DNA of 51,340 nt from Firmicutes bacterium UBA4882 (lineage in GTDB: Bacteria; Bacillota; UBA4882), in contig DHDG01000008.1 in assembly GCA_002399265.1 (NCBI GenBank), forward strand, positions 74,686 through 126,025, written 5' to 3'. The notes under the pieces were generated by a model. The model was not told the DNA's origin. It worked only from the letters and a program-made list of their open reading frames with translations, and did not search any database. A program made the translations under genes and the position numbers. Below are positions 7,988 to 16,703 of this stretch, in pieces. Position 1 is the first letter of the stretch; every line of letters starts with the position of its first letter.

Positions 7988-8371
7988 TTATTCGCTGTCT
8001 GAAACTCCCGCTTCTCCGATGATGTCGCCTATTTGCATAATAGAGAGACCTTTTGCGGCTAGGGATAATGGGCCTTCTACTATTGTGTAATCATTTAATA
8101 TAATTGTCTTATCCTGACCTGGAATAACAGATATTTTTTCAATGGTCCTATAATCATTGCCGCTTATCGATAAATAGATATAAGCTCGACCGGCAATAAC
8201 AGACCGTGATCCAGACTGTTCAATAGATAGGTCTCCAAAGTCATATCCATTCCAACGAACGCTCTCAAGTTGATCGGTCGTATTATTGCAGATTGTCAAG
8301 TTGGCGAACACGCATCCTGACGAAAATGTCAACAAAACGATCAAGGCCAGAAAAATCAATAGCTTTTTCAT
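7988..8371 (-). CDS. Small lipoprotein
   Basis: 127 residues with a classical lipoprotein signal: MKK, hydrophobic LLIFLALIVLLTF, lipobox SSGC with Cys20. The mature part is beta-rich (LTICNNTTDQLESVRWNGYDFGDL) and resembles small surface proteins that report on or bind cell-wall components, but no family is recognised. GAGGAGTG precedes ATG 8371. The 265 bases between its stop and the nuclease-like gene on the other strand show no gene. Confidence 0.8.
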   Translation of the reverse strand: MKKLLIFLALIVLLTFSSGCVFANLTICNNTTDQLESVRWNGYDFGDLSIEQSGSRSVIAGRAYIYLSISGNDYRTIEKISVIPGQDKTIILNDYTIVEGPLSLAAKGLSIMQIGDIIGEAGVSDSE

Positions 8372-8506
8372 ACGAAAACACTCCTCTAGCTGTTCTTAGC
8401 ACCTAAGAGCGGCGCTAAGCAAAACAACACTACATGTCCAATTTAGTTTGACATCAAAAATCATTGTCCTGCAAGAGAACATCGAGATATATCATAATAG
8501 AAAGCA

Positions 8507-8538
8507 GAAAGCGGCGAGTCCTCATGCTCGCCGCTTTC
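8507..8538 (-). terminator. Terminator after the 198-residue exported protein
   Basis: GAAAGCGGCGAG (8507-8518) and CTCGCCGCTTTC (8527-8538) form a perfect 12-bp stem. On the minus strand it is followed by a T-rich, interrupted tract. It lies downstream of the gene at 8606-9202 and upstream of the lipoprotein. Confidence 0.75.
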
Positions 8539-8605
8539 CGTCTTGGCAGGAACGGTCTACTCCTTGATTATGGTATCTGCAACTGCAAGTCCTCCCTGAA
8601 GGCCC

Positions 8606-9202
8606 TCAAAAATCTTGCTGGATAATAGTTAACTGGATTGCGGGCGTAGCAGCCGCAGATGTTGGCGTTGCGCCAACAGCGTTTTGTTTCTGCGCCGTCA
8701 TTTCTCTCCGCACTGGATTAGGGCAGGAGGGAGACAGAACATGTAAATGCCAAACGGGCGTGGTTTCTGGGTTGCACTGGAACGTGGCGTCCAATTCACT
8801 GATCGGCCTACCCGCCTCAATCGTGTCACTCGGGATGTCGTTTTCGCCTTCATGCACGATCCACTGCGCAGAATCATCGACATCTAATGGCGTAATAGTC
8901 ATCTGCCAGTTGGCATTGCTTCTAATTTCAAGCGCAATGACTGATTCGTAAAGCCCGTCATTGCGTGGCGTAAATTCCAGAGAGATCCGTTTGAAAACGC
9001 TGCGGTCCTGAGTGGTGATCGTTTCACTGCAGCTGCCACTGGAATAGGATACGCGAAGGAAATAGGGAATGGATAATGATAAGTCTATATTAAATTTTGC
9101 GGCTGTTACTGTTATTGCCGAAGAAAATAACACGGAAGCACAGATCACCAAGCAAGCCACCAGGAAGTACTTCAATGATCTGTGCCTTCTCATTTCAGAC
9201 AC
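8606..9202 (-). CDS. Exported protein of unknown function
   Basis: 198 residues. A basic N-terminus (MSEMRRHRSLK) and hydrophobic YFLVACLVICASVLFSSAI make a signal peptide or anchor that probably ends near ITVTA-A (about residue 35). The mature part alternates short strands (RISLEFTPRNDGLYESVIAL, NWQMTITPLDV), like an immunoglobulin-type or pilus-like beta fold. Three Cys are present. The Ala/Thr-rich C-terminal stretch (VGATPTSAAATPAI) is low in complexity. No family is recognised. Confidence 0.75.
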   Translation of the reverse strand: MSEMRRHRSLKYFLVACLVICASVLFSSAITVTAAKFNIDLSLSIPYFLRVSYSSGSCSETITTQDRSVFKRISLEFTPRNDGLYESVIALEIRSNANWQMTITPLDVDDSAQWIVHEGENDIPSDTIEAGRPISELDATFQCNPETTPVWHLHVLSPSCPNPVRREMTAQKQNAVGATPTSAAATPAIQLTIIQQDF

Positions 9203-9582
9203 CTCAATCCAGTTGCTTTTGTGTTTCCCTTATACTAATACAATCGGATAAATATCCAAGGATCTTAACCCTAAAGGCCTCAGAAAAATATTCTTTACCT
9301 GATCGATTTTATGCGAAGCTTACATGACATACGAATCAAAGCGGGGCAGCTAACGTTAGGAGCCAAAGTCTTGGGGTGGCTGGCTGAGGTTGTATAGTAG
9401 CACAACATGTGATTAGTTGGACACCCTTTCCGCAAAAGAGAATATTATGGAGGAGTGAAAGACGGAGGGAATTCTTGCCCTATCGCAATATCATGACGGA
9501 GATCTATACCGATGAGTTAAAACATGCTACCAAGTGGAACTATTTATTCGCGCAAAATTGTCCATGAATTAATCATAGTAAA
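9203..9582. other. Mostly empty intergenic region
   Basis: About 380 bases between two minus-strand genes. The only coding signal is the 30-codon open frame at 9475-9567 listed separately. No RNA gene or clear promoter was seen. Confidence 0.5.
9475..9567 (+). pseudogene. Small ORF or remnant resembling a ferritin-like protein C-terminus
   Basis: TTG 9475 follows GGAGGGA at a good distance and opens a 30-residue frame, LPYRNIMTEIYTDELKHATK then WNYLFAQNCP. The E..TDE.KHA..WNYL pattern recalls the metal-binding helix of ferritin-like/rubrerythrin-type proteins. At this length it is most likely the end of a deleted gene, though a short real peptide is possible. Confidence 0.35.
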
Positions 9583-9626
9583 GAATAACGAAGGACCGGC
9601 TGCTCCAAGCCGGTCCTTCGTTATTC
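9583..9626 (-). terminator. Strong bidirectional terminator
   Basis: A perfect 19-base inverted repeat (9583-9601 and 9608-9626) with a six-base loop. The stem begins with A/T-rich ends, giving T tracts on either strand. It lies directly downstream of the lipoprotein gene at 9646-10542. Confidence 0.9.
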
Positions 9627-9645
9627 CGCAACTAATCTGTGCGTG

Positions 9646-10542
9646 TTATTGTCTTTGGATATTCAGGAAATAGTTCATGCCCTGCGGTCCCGGTTCACTA
9701 ATGAGGTTCAGCACATAGCCCCATTGATCGGTCAGCGGGACGTACTGATTCATCGGGTAAGTTGTGTTGCGCAGGCCACCTTTGGTGCCGCCTTTGGCGT
9801 GCGCTTCGATCGTCAGGGTATCATGTTCAGTGAGAAGACCATCCATATTGCGATCGGTAATCAGAGCATAGAGCCCGAGATGACCACCTTCGATTGGGAT
9901 AAAGTGTTGCCCCTTCAAATAATACCGCACGCCGACCTGCACTTTGGTGCCCCATTTGACCTCAGCATAAGGATAGTCATAATAGACTGTATTGCCGTTG
10001 ATATTCGTATAAGAGCCCTGTGCTTTATTAATGCTAATGCTCACCCAGGAATAGATCCACACGGCACAAGTTTTGCCGTTTTCCGGCATCGTAAAGGTAA
10101 TGGTAAACTCTTCGTTATACGATACTGTGGTGCCGACATTTGCCAGCGAGCAGGCAAGAAACTGCCCCAGTTTGCCATTCCGATCGGTTGTAAATTCCGT
10201 CACGGCAATTGGATTGTCGTATGAGTCCAGCAGGTGCGGCGTTTCACCGACCCGGTAGTTCAAATTATAAGGAGTACCGCCTGCGACAAAGGTTACAGGC
10301 TGATTGCGTGTGTTAACAAAATCCTTCAGGCTGACCATCGTAAAGACAGCGTTCACCAAATTGTCAACTCGCTTGGCATCACTGTAAGAAATCAGATCAT
10401 TCCATGAACCGACCATGTCGTAATATTCCGTTAAAGGTATCCGGCATGATAAATCCACTTCATCCAAGTCGACACAACCGGTGATGCAAACTAAAGCGAT
10501 CAACAAAACCCCTGTGAGAAGTGCACGCTTACGCTTAGCCAT
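9646..10542 (-). CDS. Lipoprotein of unknown function
   Basis: 298 residues from ATG 10542. The signal MAKRKRALLTGVLLIALVCI runs into lipobox ITGC, so the protein is lipid-anchored on the outer face of the membrane. The mature protein is rich in Tyr, Asn and Gly, with short beta segments (VTFVAGGTPYNLNYRVGE, GNTVYYDYPYAEVKWG) and the calcium-loop-like TDRNMDGLLTEHDTL near the end (D-x-N-x-D-G). The reading frame stays open to ATG 10563, but GGAGG there overlaps that extension and sits 7 bases before ATG 10542, which fixes the start. No family is recognised. Confidence 0.8.
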   Translation of the reverse strand: MAKRKRALLTGVLLIALVCITGCVDLDEVDLSCRIPLTEYYDMVGSWNDLISYSDAKRVDNLVNAVFTMVSLKDFVNTRNQPVTFVAGGTPYNLNYRVGETPHLLDSYDNPIAVTEFTTDRNGKLGQFLACSLANVGTTVSYNEEFTITFTMPENGKTCAVWIYSWVSISINKAQGSYTNINGNTVYYDYPYAEVKWGTKVQVGVRYYLKGQHFIPIEGGHLGLYALITDRNMDGLLTEHDTLTIEAHAKGGTKGGLRNTTYPMNQYVPLTDQWGYVLNLISEPGPQGMNYFLNIQRQ

Positions 10543-10652
10543 TGCAGAAACCTCCATAAACATGTAATGTTAACGCGACCTGCCTGTTCTTACATTATAC
10601 AACAGATTTATTACGGGCTTCTGTCAGGTTTATTACCAACTAGTTACAAAAC

Positions 10653-12689
10653 TTAAGCGCGCGCGTGCGCAACGCGATACAGATTAGCTTCGTAAGGGCG
10701 CAAGGCTTTGGGAAGTATGGCGGTGTCGGCAGGCGTGGCTTCGGCCGCGCCGCCTGCGTTCATGCATGCGCCCATGCATGCGCCCGCTCCGGCATCTGTA
10801 CCTGCTGCGTCTGGGCCTGCATAATTAGAGAGCACCAGCGTGCAACCGGACGGTTTGCGGAACGCTTTCTGTGAGGCAGCGGTCATGTTCAGCTCGATCA
10901 AATAGCAGCTGCCATTGTCCGAAAGCCTGTAGTAAGCGAAAACATTGGCCCCCGCCTTGGAGACGGCCTTGAAGTCCCCGTAGATCAGCGCTGCCGGGTC
11001 CGCTTTGCGCAGTCGAATCAGTGTACTGTAGAAATTGAGGATGGAGCAGGGATCCTTTAGCTCAGCCGCCACATTGTGATGGCGATCGTCCGGATTCAGA
11101 CTAATCCAGGGTTCACCGGCAGTGAATCCGCCGTGGGCGGCCGCACAGTCCCACTGCATAGGAGTGCGCGCATGATCCCGGCTGCCGCAGAGCACCTTCT
11201 GAAAGGCAGCGTCCGCTCCCACCCGGGGTAGCAGTTCATGATACAGATTGATACTCTCAACGTCGCGCATTTGCTCGATAGCACCAAAATCCGCATTGAC
11301 CATGCCCAGCTCCTGTCCCTGGAACAGGAACGGGGTGCCTTTCAGCGTCAGTTGCAGCATAGCCAGCAGCTTGCCGATCACTTCCCGGAACTGCGGATCC
11401 GGGTTGACTTTGGAGATCATGCGCGGGTTATCATGGTTTTCCAGGAAGACCGCCATCCAGCAGTCGTTGCCGTAGTTTTGCATCCAATCCCGATAATAAT
11501 CGCCCAGATAACGCAGATCATAGCGATAATCATCGAAGCGCACTTTACCCGGATTTTCCAAATGATCAAAAGAAAAGATCATATCAAGTTCACGGCGGTT
11601 TTCAGCAGTCAGGAGCCGGCCCATTTCCATGCCTATGCCCGGCGTTTCGCCTACTGTGAAGACGTCATAATGGTCAAAGGTCTCGCGGCGCATCTCACGC
11701 AAGAATTCGTGCAACCTGGGGCCATAGAAATAATGTTCGATGCCATAATAACCCATCATTTTGCCGATGGCTTCATTGCCGTTCGGGAGACCAGGTTGCT
11801 TGGAAATATAATTGATGACATCCAGCCGGAAGCCGTCAATGCCTTTGTTAAGCCACCATTTGATCATGGCGTAGAGATCCGCCCGCAGAAGATCGGTTTC
11901 CCAGTTGAGATCCATTTGTTTTTGCGAGAAAAGATGCAGTGCCCAAGCGTCGCGCTCGGGGTAGTACTTCCAGGCGGAGCCGCTGAAAAATGAGGTCCAA
12001 TTATTGGGCGGTTGGGACGGGTCCGGAGCAGAGGAACGCCAGAAATAGTAATCGCGATAGGGGGAATCGGGGTTTTGGAGCGATTCCTGAAACCAGGCAT
12101 GCTCGTCGGAGGTGTGATTGATCACAAGATCCATAATCAGCTTCATGCCGCGGCTGTGCACGCCGTCCAGCAGGCGCTCGAAGTCTGCCATCGTGCCGAA
12201 CTCGGCCATGATGCGGCGGTAGTCCCGAATGTCATACCCATTATCATCATTCGGGGAATCATAGATCGGCGAAAGCCAGATCACGTCGACGCCCAGATCC
12301 GCCAAATAGTCGAGCTTTTCCAAGATACCGTTCAAGTCGCCGATACCATCGCCATTGGAATCCTTGAAGCTGCGCGGGTAGATCTGATAAACAAGCGCTT
12401 CTTTCCACCAGACTGGTCGCACGGGCGCGCGCTGGCGCGACAGCGCGGACGCCACATCATGATCTTCAATATTGAGCAGGTTTAAGAAAGTATCGGCAAA
12501 GCCCTGGCCCAGCAAACCTTGCGCCATTTTGGCCAGAGTCTTCAGCTTAATATTGCCCACCAGCGCATTCGTGACCCAGCGTCTGCTTTTGCCCATCTGA
12601 AGCAGGATCTTGTCAATCACATCATGCCCGATTGGGTTTTGGTAGATGTCCGTAATTCTGCTGTCCTGGCTGAGTTTTGCGCGTTTCAT
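10653..12689 (-). CDS. GH13 alpha-glucosidase (oligo-1,6-glucosidase-like)
   Basis: Cytoplasmic glycoside hydrolase family 13 enzyme releasing glucose from short alpha-linked oligosaccharides. From ATG 12689 the barrel starts at WWKEALVYQIYPRSF (about 94-108). Catalytic residues are Asp290 (GFRLDVIN), Glu348 (FTVGETPG) and Asp420 (FLENHDNPR). Region MDLNWET is the oligo-1,6-glucosidase-type signature. Odd features are a 90-residue N-terminal helical extension (ITDIYQNPIGHDVIDKILLQ) absent from the standard enzyme, and an Ala/Gly/Cys/Met-rich insert near the C-terminus (around nt 10725-10815) between SNYA and LRPYEANLYRV. GGGGAG precedes the ATG, which overlaps the symporter stop (TGATG). The pair forms an uptake-hydrolysis unit. 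Confidence 0.9.
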   Translation of the reverse strand: MKRAKLSQDSRITDIYQNPIGHDVIDKILLQMGKSRRWVTNALVGNIKLKTLAKMAQGLLGQGFADTFLNLLNIEDHDVASALSRQRAPVRPVWWKEALVYQIYPRSFKDSNGDGIGDLNGILEKLDYLADLGVDVIWLSPIYDSPNDDNGYDIRDYRRIMAEFGTMADFERLLDGVHSRGMKLIMDLVINHTSDEHAWFQESLQNPDSPYRDYYFWRSSAPDPSQPPNNWTSFFSGSAWKYYPERDAWALHLFSQKQMDLNWETDLLRADLYAMIKWWLNKGIDGFRLDVINYISKQPGLPNGNEAIGKMMGYYGIEHYFYGPRLHEFLREMRRETFDHYDVFTVGETPGIGMEMGRLLTAENRRELDMIFSFDHLENPGKVRFDDYRYDLRYLGDYYRDWMQNYGNDCWMAVFLENHDNPRMISKVNPDPQFREVIGKLLAMLQLTLKGTPFLFQGQELGMVNADFGAIEQMRDVESINLYHELLPRVGADAAFQKVLCGSRDHARTPMQWDCAAAHGGFTAGEPWISLNPDDRHHNVAAELKDPCSILNFYSTLIRLRKADPAALIYGDFKAVSKAGANVFAYYRLSDNGSCYLIELNMTAASQKAFRKPSGCTLVLSNYAGPDAAGTDAGAGACMGACMNAGGAAEATPADTAILPKALRPYEANLYRVAHARA

Positions 12690-14098
12690 CAAAAACGCTC
12701 CCCTTCAGACTGATCCAGCCCATGGACGACGCCTCGGCCTATGGATCCACCTGCTGAAACTGCTTGCGCGCCTGCTGATGCGGTGATACTGTTATCAATA
12801 TATTGCTGTACTGTGCGCTCATCCAGCTTGTAAAACGCCATGGCGATCAACATGCCTACATATCCGACGATCGGAACCAGGGAGAGAATGATCCAGATAC
12901 CGTGCAACGTGCGTTCCGATTGCTGGACAGCCTGCTCGACATACCCAAAGTACTTCAAAAGCATGAGACATAATACGGAGCAAATCGCAGCGGCCAGTTT
13001 GGTGACGAAAGTCTGCAGCGCGAAGGAGATTCCTTCCGTGCGCTCGCCATTAATATGCGCGCCGTATTCGATACAGTCGGCTGTGAACATCCCATAGATC
13101 AGCACGGGAATCATCATAAACAGTACCCGAATTGCGGTGATGAATAGGAAAAGCTCAAAATTGGCATAGCCAACGAAATACTGCACGAGGCTTAACGCGA
13201 TCGCCCATATACAGCTGTAGATCGTTAGTTTCTTTTTGCCGATCCACTGGATTAGTTTGGGCAGGAAGGGGGCGATAAACAAAGTCGGAATGACGGTAAT
13301 CGCCATGATTACCAGCACAAGCCCCTCATTGCCAAGGTTGGAGTTGGCGAAATAAGTCGCCATAATCTGCAGCGTCTTGGTGCCTTCCACTGCCAGGAAG
13401 CCGGCGTAGTAGATCAGCAGGTATTTATTCCTGAACAAATACTTGAAGATCTGCCGGAAGGTAATGTCTGTACTGCGCTGATAAGGGACGCGTTCTTTGG
13501 CAGCAAACTGCAGGGGCATCATTACCAGGAATGAGAAGCCCATAAATAGGGCCACCGCACCGGTCCAGCCCAGTCCGGCTTTTAAGCCCATAAATGCGGC
13601 GCTGATGATGGCAGCTAAGGCGGCGGCAAAGCGTCCGTAAGACAGCAGTTTGTCGCGTTCGAAAATGTTGCTGGTCATCGCGGTTGATAGCGAAAACAGT
13701 GGAGCGTCTGATACCGTATAAACCATATCCCAGAAGAGAAAAGTGGCGTAGGCATAAACCAGCTTGAGCGAGTAAGAGCCATTAATATTGACAAAAACCA
13801 ACAGCAGCGACAGCGGCAGCAGGTAAGTTGCGAACTTGAGCCAGGGGAGATACTTGCCGCTCTTAAGATTGATCTTATCAACGAGGGCGCCCATAATCGG
13901 ATCGTTGAGGGCGTCCCAAAGACGGGCAATGAGCATCATTGCGGCAGTTGATTCAATACTCAAGCCAACATATTCAGTGTAGAAATAAAGTAAGTATTGA
14001 TACTGAATGATGTAGATGATGTTCTGACCAAGAAAAAAACCGCCGTAAGATAAACCCTCCGCCCGGGACGTCTGCTTCGGGGCATGGCGCTTATCCAT
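12689..14098 (-). CDS. GPH-family glycoside:cation symporter
   Basis: 469-residue MFS transporter of the glycoside-pentoside-hexuronide (MelB-type) family, importing a sugar or glycoside with Na+ or H+. The first helix block SYGGFFLGQNIIYIIQYQYL and the loop RLWDALNDPIMGALVD are the family hallmark (cation-site Asp pair). About 12 membrane helices follow. A Ser/Gly/Ala-rich tail (SITASAGAQAVSAGGSIG) follows the last helix. AGAGGAAG precedes ATG 14098. It is directly coupled to the GH13 glucosidase, so the substrate is probably an alpha-glucoside. No regulator is adjacent. Confidence 0.9.
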   Translation of the reverse strand: MDKRHAPKQTSRAEGLSYGGFFLGQNIIYIIQYQYLLYFYTEYVGLSIESTAAMMLIARLWDALNDPIMGALVDKINLKSGKYLPWLKFATYLLPLSLLLVFVNINGSYSLKLVYAYATFLFWDMVYTVSDAPLFSLSTAMTSNIFERDKLLSYGRFAAALAAIISAAFMGLKAGLGWTGAVALFMGFSFLVMMPLQFAAKERVPYQRSTDITFRQIFKYLFRNKYLLIYYAGFLAVEGTKTLQIMATYFANSNLGNEGLVLVIMAITVIPTLFIAPFLPKLIQWIGKKKLTIYSCIWAIALSLVQYFVGYANFELFLFITAIRVLFMMIPVLIYGMFTADCIEYGAHINGERTEGISFALQTFVTKLAAAICSVLCLMLLKYFGYVEQAVQQSERTLHGIWIILSLVPIVGYVGMLIAMAFYKLDERTVQQYIDNSITASAGAQAVSAGGSIGRGVVHGLDQSEGERF

Positions 14099-14161
14099 GA
14101 CAACACTTCCTCTGGTTTATTTCGAGATCGGCAGCACCGCTTGGCATTATCTGCCGGTTGC

Positions 14162-14195
14162 GGATATCTTCCACATTTGTTGTTAGCTTCCTGCC
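14162..14195 (-). repeat. 34-bp repeat, copy 1 (upstream of symporter)
   Basis: Matches 15601-15634 at 31 of 34 positions in the same orientation. Read on the minus strand it begins GGCAGGAAG and ends GGAAGATATCC. It lies 64 bases upstream of the symporter start and just after the RCC1 gene's stop. Confidence 0.8.
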
Positions 14196-14224
14196 ACTGA
14201 ATAAGCGTCCCTTATGTCCCGTGA

Positions 14225-15565
14225 CTATTTCAGATCCAACTGTAGCATAACAGGTTTGCTCCTGTTCAGTGTTGTTCCATCTCCAAGTTGTCCATTCACG
14301 TTGGCACCCCAGCCCCACAAAACGCCATTGCTACTCTGAGCAAGGTTATGGTTGCCGCCAGCGGCGATTGCCGTAATGGCACTTAGGTTGGCGACCTGAA
14401 TCGGTACATGGCTTTCAATGATGGTACCGTCTCCCAGCTGCCCGTCGTGATTGAAACCCCAAGCATAAACAGTACCGTCTTTCTTTAAAGCAATGGTATG
14501 TTTCTCGCCTGCACTAATGGCCGTAACTTCAGTCAGCTGGAGCGCCTTTACCGGTGATAGCGGCGCAACATTAGTGCCATCGCCGAGTTGGCCATGGCTG
14601 TTATCGCCCCATGTCCAGACCGTGCCATCGTTTTTGAGAGCAACACCATGGGTGGCGGAAGTCGCAATGCTAATGATCCCTTCCAGACTGGAAATCTGCT
14701 TAGGACGGTTGCTGCCGTTCGATTTGATGCCAAGCTGGCCGCTTTCGTTAGCGCCCCAAGCCCAAACAGTACCGTCCTTTTTCAGGGCGATCGAATGGTT
14801 ACGGGCAGCCGCGATGGCAACCACACTATTTAAATTCCGAACTTGTGCTGGTGTTGCACTTTGAGTGTCGGTGCCATTACCCAACTGCCCGGCATCGTTA
14901 AGGCCCCAGCCCCAAACGGTGCCATCGCATCTCAGCGCCATCATGTGAGACCAACCGGCTGCGACGACGCTGATGTCAGCGAGATCTTTGACAGGCTCCG
15001 GTTTTTTAATGCTCCGGCCCCAAACCCACACCGTGCCATCTTCTTTCAGTGCGGCACTTTGCGTAAAGCAGGCGGAAATCGCTGCAACTCCAGTAAGGCC
15101 TGACGCCTTTGCCGGCGGGGAACTCTCAGTAACTGTGTCATTGCCAATCTGGCCAAAACGGTTGTGACCCCAGGACCAGACAGTACCGTCGTTTCTAAGG
15201 GCCATCGAATAGGAATGTCCCCCTGAGAGCTGCATAAAAGGTTCGTTTTTTTCATGACCGATGATAATTATGTTGGATTGTGAGTCAGATGCGGTAATAA
15301 AATTGGGAGCCAGCAACCAGCCGTCCCGATAAAACCGAATCTGGGCTCCGGTTTTGACATCGGCCAGTTTGAAATAGCCTTGCGGGCTGGTACCGACGGC
15401 CAGGATACCGTCGACTGTCACGCGCACAAGCGGAATTCCCTGTCCGGTGGCAGAGTTAAGAATCCATCCAGAAATCGTATGATTACCTGCGGCAGTCAGG
15501 AATTGTGCGGGGACAATGAATATGAAAAGCATCAGAACCAAGAGTCGCTTATACTTCGGTGCCAA
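14225..15565 (-). CDS. Secreted RCC1-repeat protein
   Basis: 446 residues. The signal peptide RLLVLMLFIFIVPAQFLTAA is followed by a carboxypeptidase-regulatory-like (prealbumin-like) domain (about 30-90: ISGWILNSATGQGIPLVRVT, SPQGYFKLADV) and then about seven RCC1 blades of the form HSxALKxDGTVWxWGxNxxGQLGDGT to the end. RCC1 repeats form a seven-bladed propeller, which fits the count. In bacteria these are extracellular proteins of unknown ligand. The start is TTG 15565, six bases after a strong GGAGGGGG. A 34-bp repeat lies upstream of it and another beyond its 3' end. Confidence 0.88.
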   Translation of the reverse strand: MAPKYKRLLVLMLFIFIVPAQFLTAAGNHTISGWILNSATGQGIPLVRVTVDGILAVGTSPQGYFKLADVKTGAQIRFYRDGWLLAPNFITASDSQSNIIIIGHEKNEPFMQLSGGHSYSMALRNDGTVWSWGHNRFGQIGNDTVTESSPPAKASGLTGVAAISACFTQSAALKEDGTVWVWGRSIKKPEPVKDLADISVVAAGWSHMMALRCDGTVWGWGLNDAGQLGNGTDTQSATPAQVRNLNSVVAIAAARNHSIALKKDGTVWAWGANESGQLGIKSNGSNRPKQISSLEGIISIATSATHGVALKNDGTVWTWGDNSHGQLGDGTNVAPLSPVKALQLTEVTAISAGEKHTIALKKDGTVYAWGFNHDGQLGDGTIIESHVPIQVANLSAITAIAAGGNHNLAQSSNGVLWGWGANVNGQLGDGTTLNRSKPVMLQLDLK

Positions 15566-15600
15566 ATTAACCCCCTCCTGAAATATAATGCAAATCTAGT

Positions 15601-15634
15601 GGATATCTTCCACATTTTTTGCTGGCTTCCTGCC
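15601..15634 (-). repeat. 34-bp repeat, copy 2 (upstream of RCC1 gene)
   Basis: Same element as 14162-14195 (31/34 identical). Here the end contains a 5-bp inverted repeat, GTGGA-TATCT-TCCAC. It lies 36 bases upstream of the RCC1 gene start on the minus strand. Confidence 0.8.
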
Positions 15635-15830
15635 GCAAGGTTCGCGTTCCGAACTATTCTCTGGTAAAAAAGATTCATGGTAGTGGCATAATCCTGGGGC
15701 AGCTGGCGCGCGCCGATGGGCGGTTACGCAGGCGAGGAGGACTAATTTATGGATGAAGGGGTAGCGCAAATGCCCAAATAGACGTATAGAGAATAGACCC
15801 GCAATTTTATGCAAAGAATTGCCGCTGGCA

Positions 15831-16277
15831 CTAGAGCAGGCTATCCAGAATGTCTTCCGGTGTAACCGGCTGGATCCCCTTTATACCCAGAAAATCATCA
15901 GGGTTATAAGTGCAGACGCGGTTGACACCCAGCTGCTTCATCTGGGCTACCAGCCAGGCGTCAAACACGCCGCCCCCGATGCATGGTTTGTCGGCAATTA
16001 CTTCTGCCAGGCAATCCAAGGCGTCACTGCCGGGATCCATGACCGGGAAGATGCATTGCAGACTATTGATTATCTCCAGTGCTTTTTCGGGTGGGAGCGG
16101 TTGTTCGACCAAATATGCTTCGGTGACAACCGAATAAAACTCCAGCAGAATCTGGGGTAGTAGGACACACAGCAGCCTGCCGTCTTGAACTGCTTTGACG
16201 AGAGCGCGGCAGGCGTCATGTTGTGGTGAATCACGGTTGATCACATGAACTAAAACATTAGCATCAATTAAGATCAC
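15831..16277 (-). CDS. vapC: VapC-type PIN-domain toxin
   Basis: 148-residue PIN-domain ribonuclease, the toxin of a type II toxin-antitoxin pair. The N-terminus MILIDANVLVH carries the first acid (Asp5). The middle acid is in LLEFYSVVTE (Glu). The C-terminal acids are GGVFDAWLVAQMKQ (Asp) and YNPDDFL (Asp pair). The length is normal for VapC. It starts 3 bases after the antitoxin stop, so the pair is co-transcribed. Likely target is tRNA or rRNA, by family. Confidence 0.9.
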   Translation of the reverse strand: MILIDANVLVHVINRDSPQHDACRALVKAVQDGRLLCVLLPQILLEFYSVVTEAYLVEQPLPPEKALEIINSLQCIFPVMDPGSDALDCLAEVIADKPCIGGGVFDAWLVAQMKQLGVNRVCTYNPDDFLGIKGIQPVTPEDILDSLL

Positions 16278-16280
16278 GGC

Positions 16281-16502
16281 TCAAGACCTCCCATAAAGCT
16301 CCTTGCGAGTCACAGATTTTACTTTGCCAAGGCTGAGACTGTCCAACTCTATCGCTTGACTTGCTTCCACAAGATAATTTTCAATAGCTTCCAGAACGAG
16401 CTCATTTTTCGGGCGGCCGGAGCGTGCCGCTGCACGATCAAGCTCAGCAACGACATTTTCCTTATCTCTGGGCACATATATGTTCATCTGCATCCTTTTC
16501 AC
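16281..16502 (-). CDS. Ribbon-helix-helix antitoxin
   Basis: 73 residues. QMNIYVPRDKENVVAELDRA with AARSGRPKNELVLEAIENYL form a ribbon-helix-helix DNA-binding domain of the CopG/MetJ type. The tail (SLSLGKVKSVTRKELYGRS) would wrap the toxin. Start is GTG 16502 or ATG 16493; AGGAG sits 2-3 bases from the former and 11 from the latter. It should neutralise VapC and repress its own promoter. Confidence 0.85.
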   Translation of the reverse strand: MKRMQMNIYVPRDKENVVAELDRAAARSGRPKNELVLEAIENYLVEASQAIELDSLSLGKVKSVTRKELYGRS

Positions 16503-16522
16503 CGCTCCTCTCGATTATTATA

Positions 16523-16542
16523 GTCTGACTTTTGGATCAGAC
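16523..16542. promoter_or_regulatory. Inverted repeat before the antitoxin, likely operator
   Basis: GTCTGA (16523-16528) and TCAGAC (16537-16542) flank an 8-base centre between promoter and antitoxin start. This is a natural site for RHH autorepression. Confidence 0.5.
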
Positions 16543-16579
16543 AGAAACTTCATCAACTTCTGGCGATGCCTCCACCTCG

Positions 16580-16608
16580 ATAATAGCATAGCCAATATTG
16601 ATAGTCAA
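16580..16608 (-). promoter_or_regulatory. Promoter of the vapBC-type pair
   Basis: On the minus strand: TTGACT (16608-16603), 17-base spacer, TATTAT (16585-16580). It is 78 bases upstream of the antitoxin start. Confidence 0.7.
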
Positions 16609-16703
16609 TATGGATTCATAAAAACGCACCTGCTTTTGCCTATTAGATGATTTTTGCAAGTAAGACGGCCCTGCGGATTTGCCGCAAGGCCTGACTGCAA
16701 GTG

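Noticed and set aside
11238..11993. 251-residue plus-strand open frame inside the GH13 gene
   Set aside because: Antisense to the catalytic barrel with all GH13 motifs in place; the composition (Ile/His-rich) is typical of a reverse-complement shadow.
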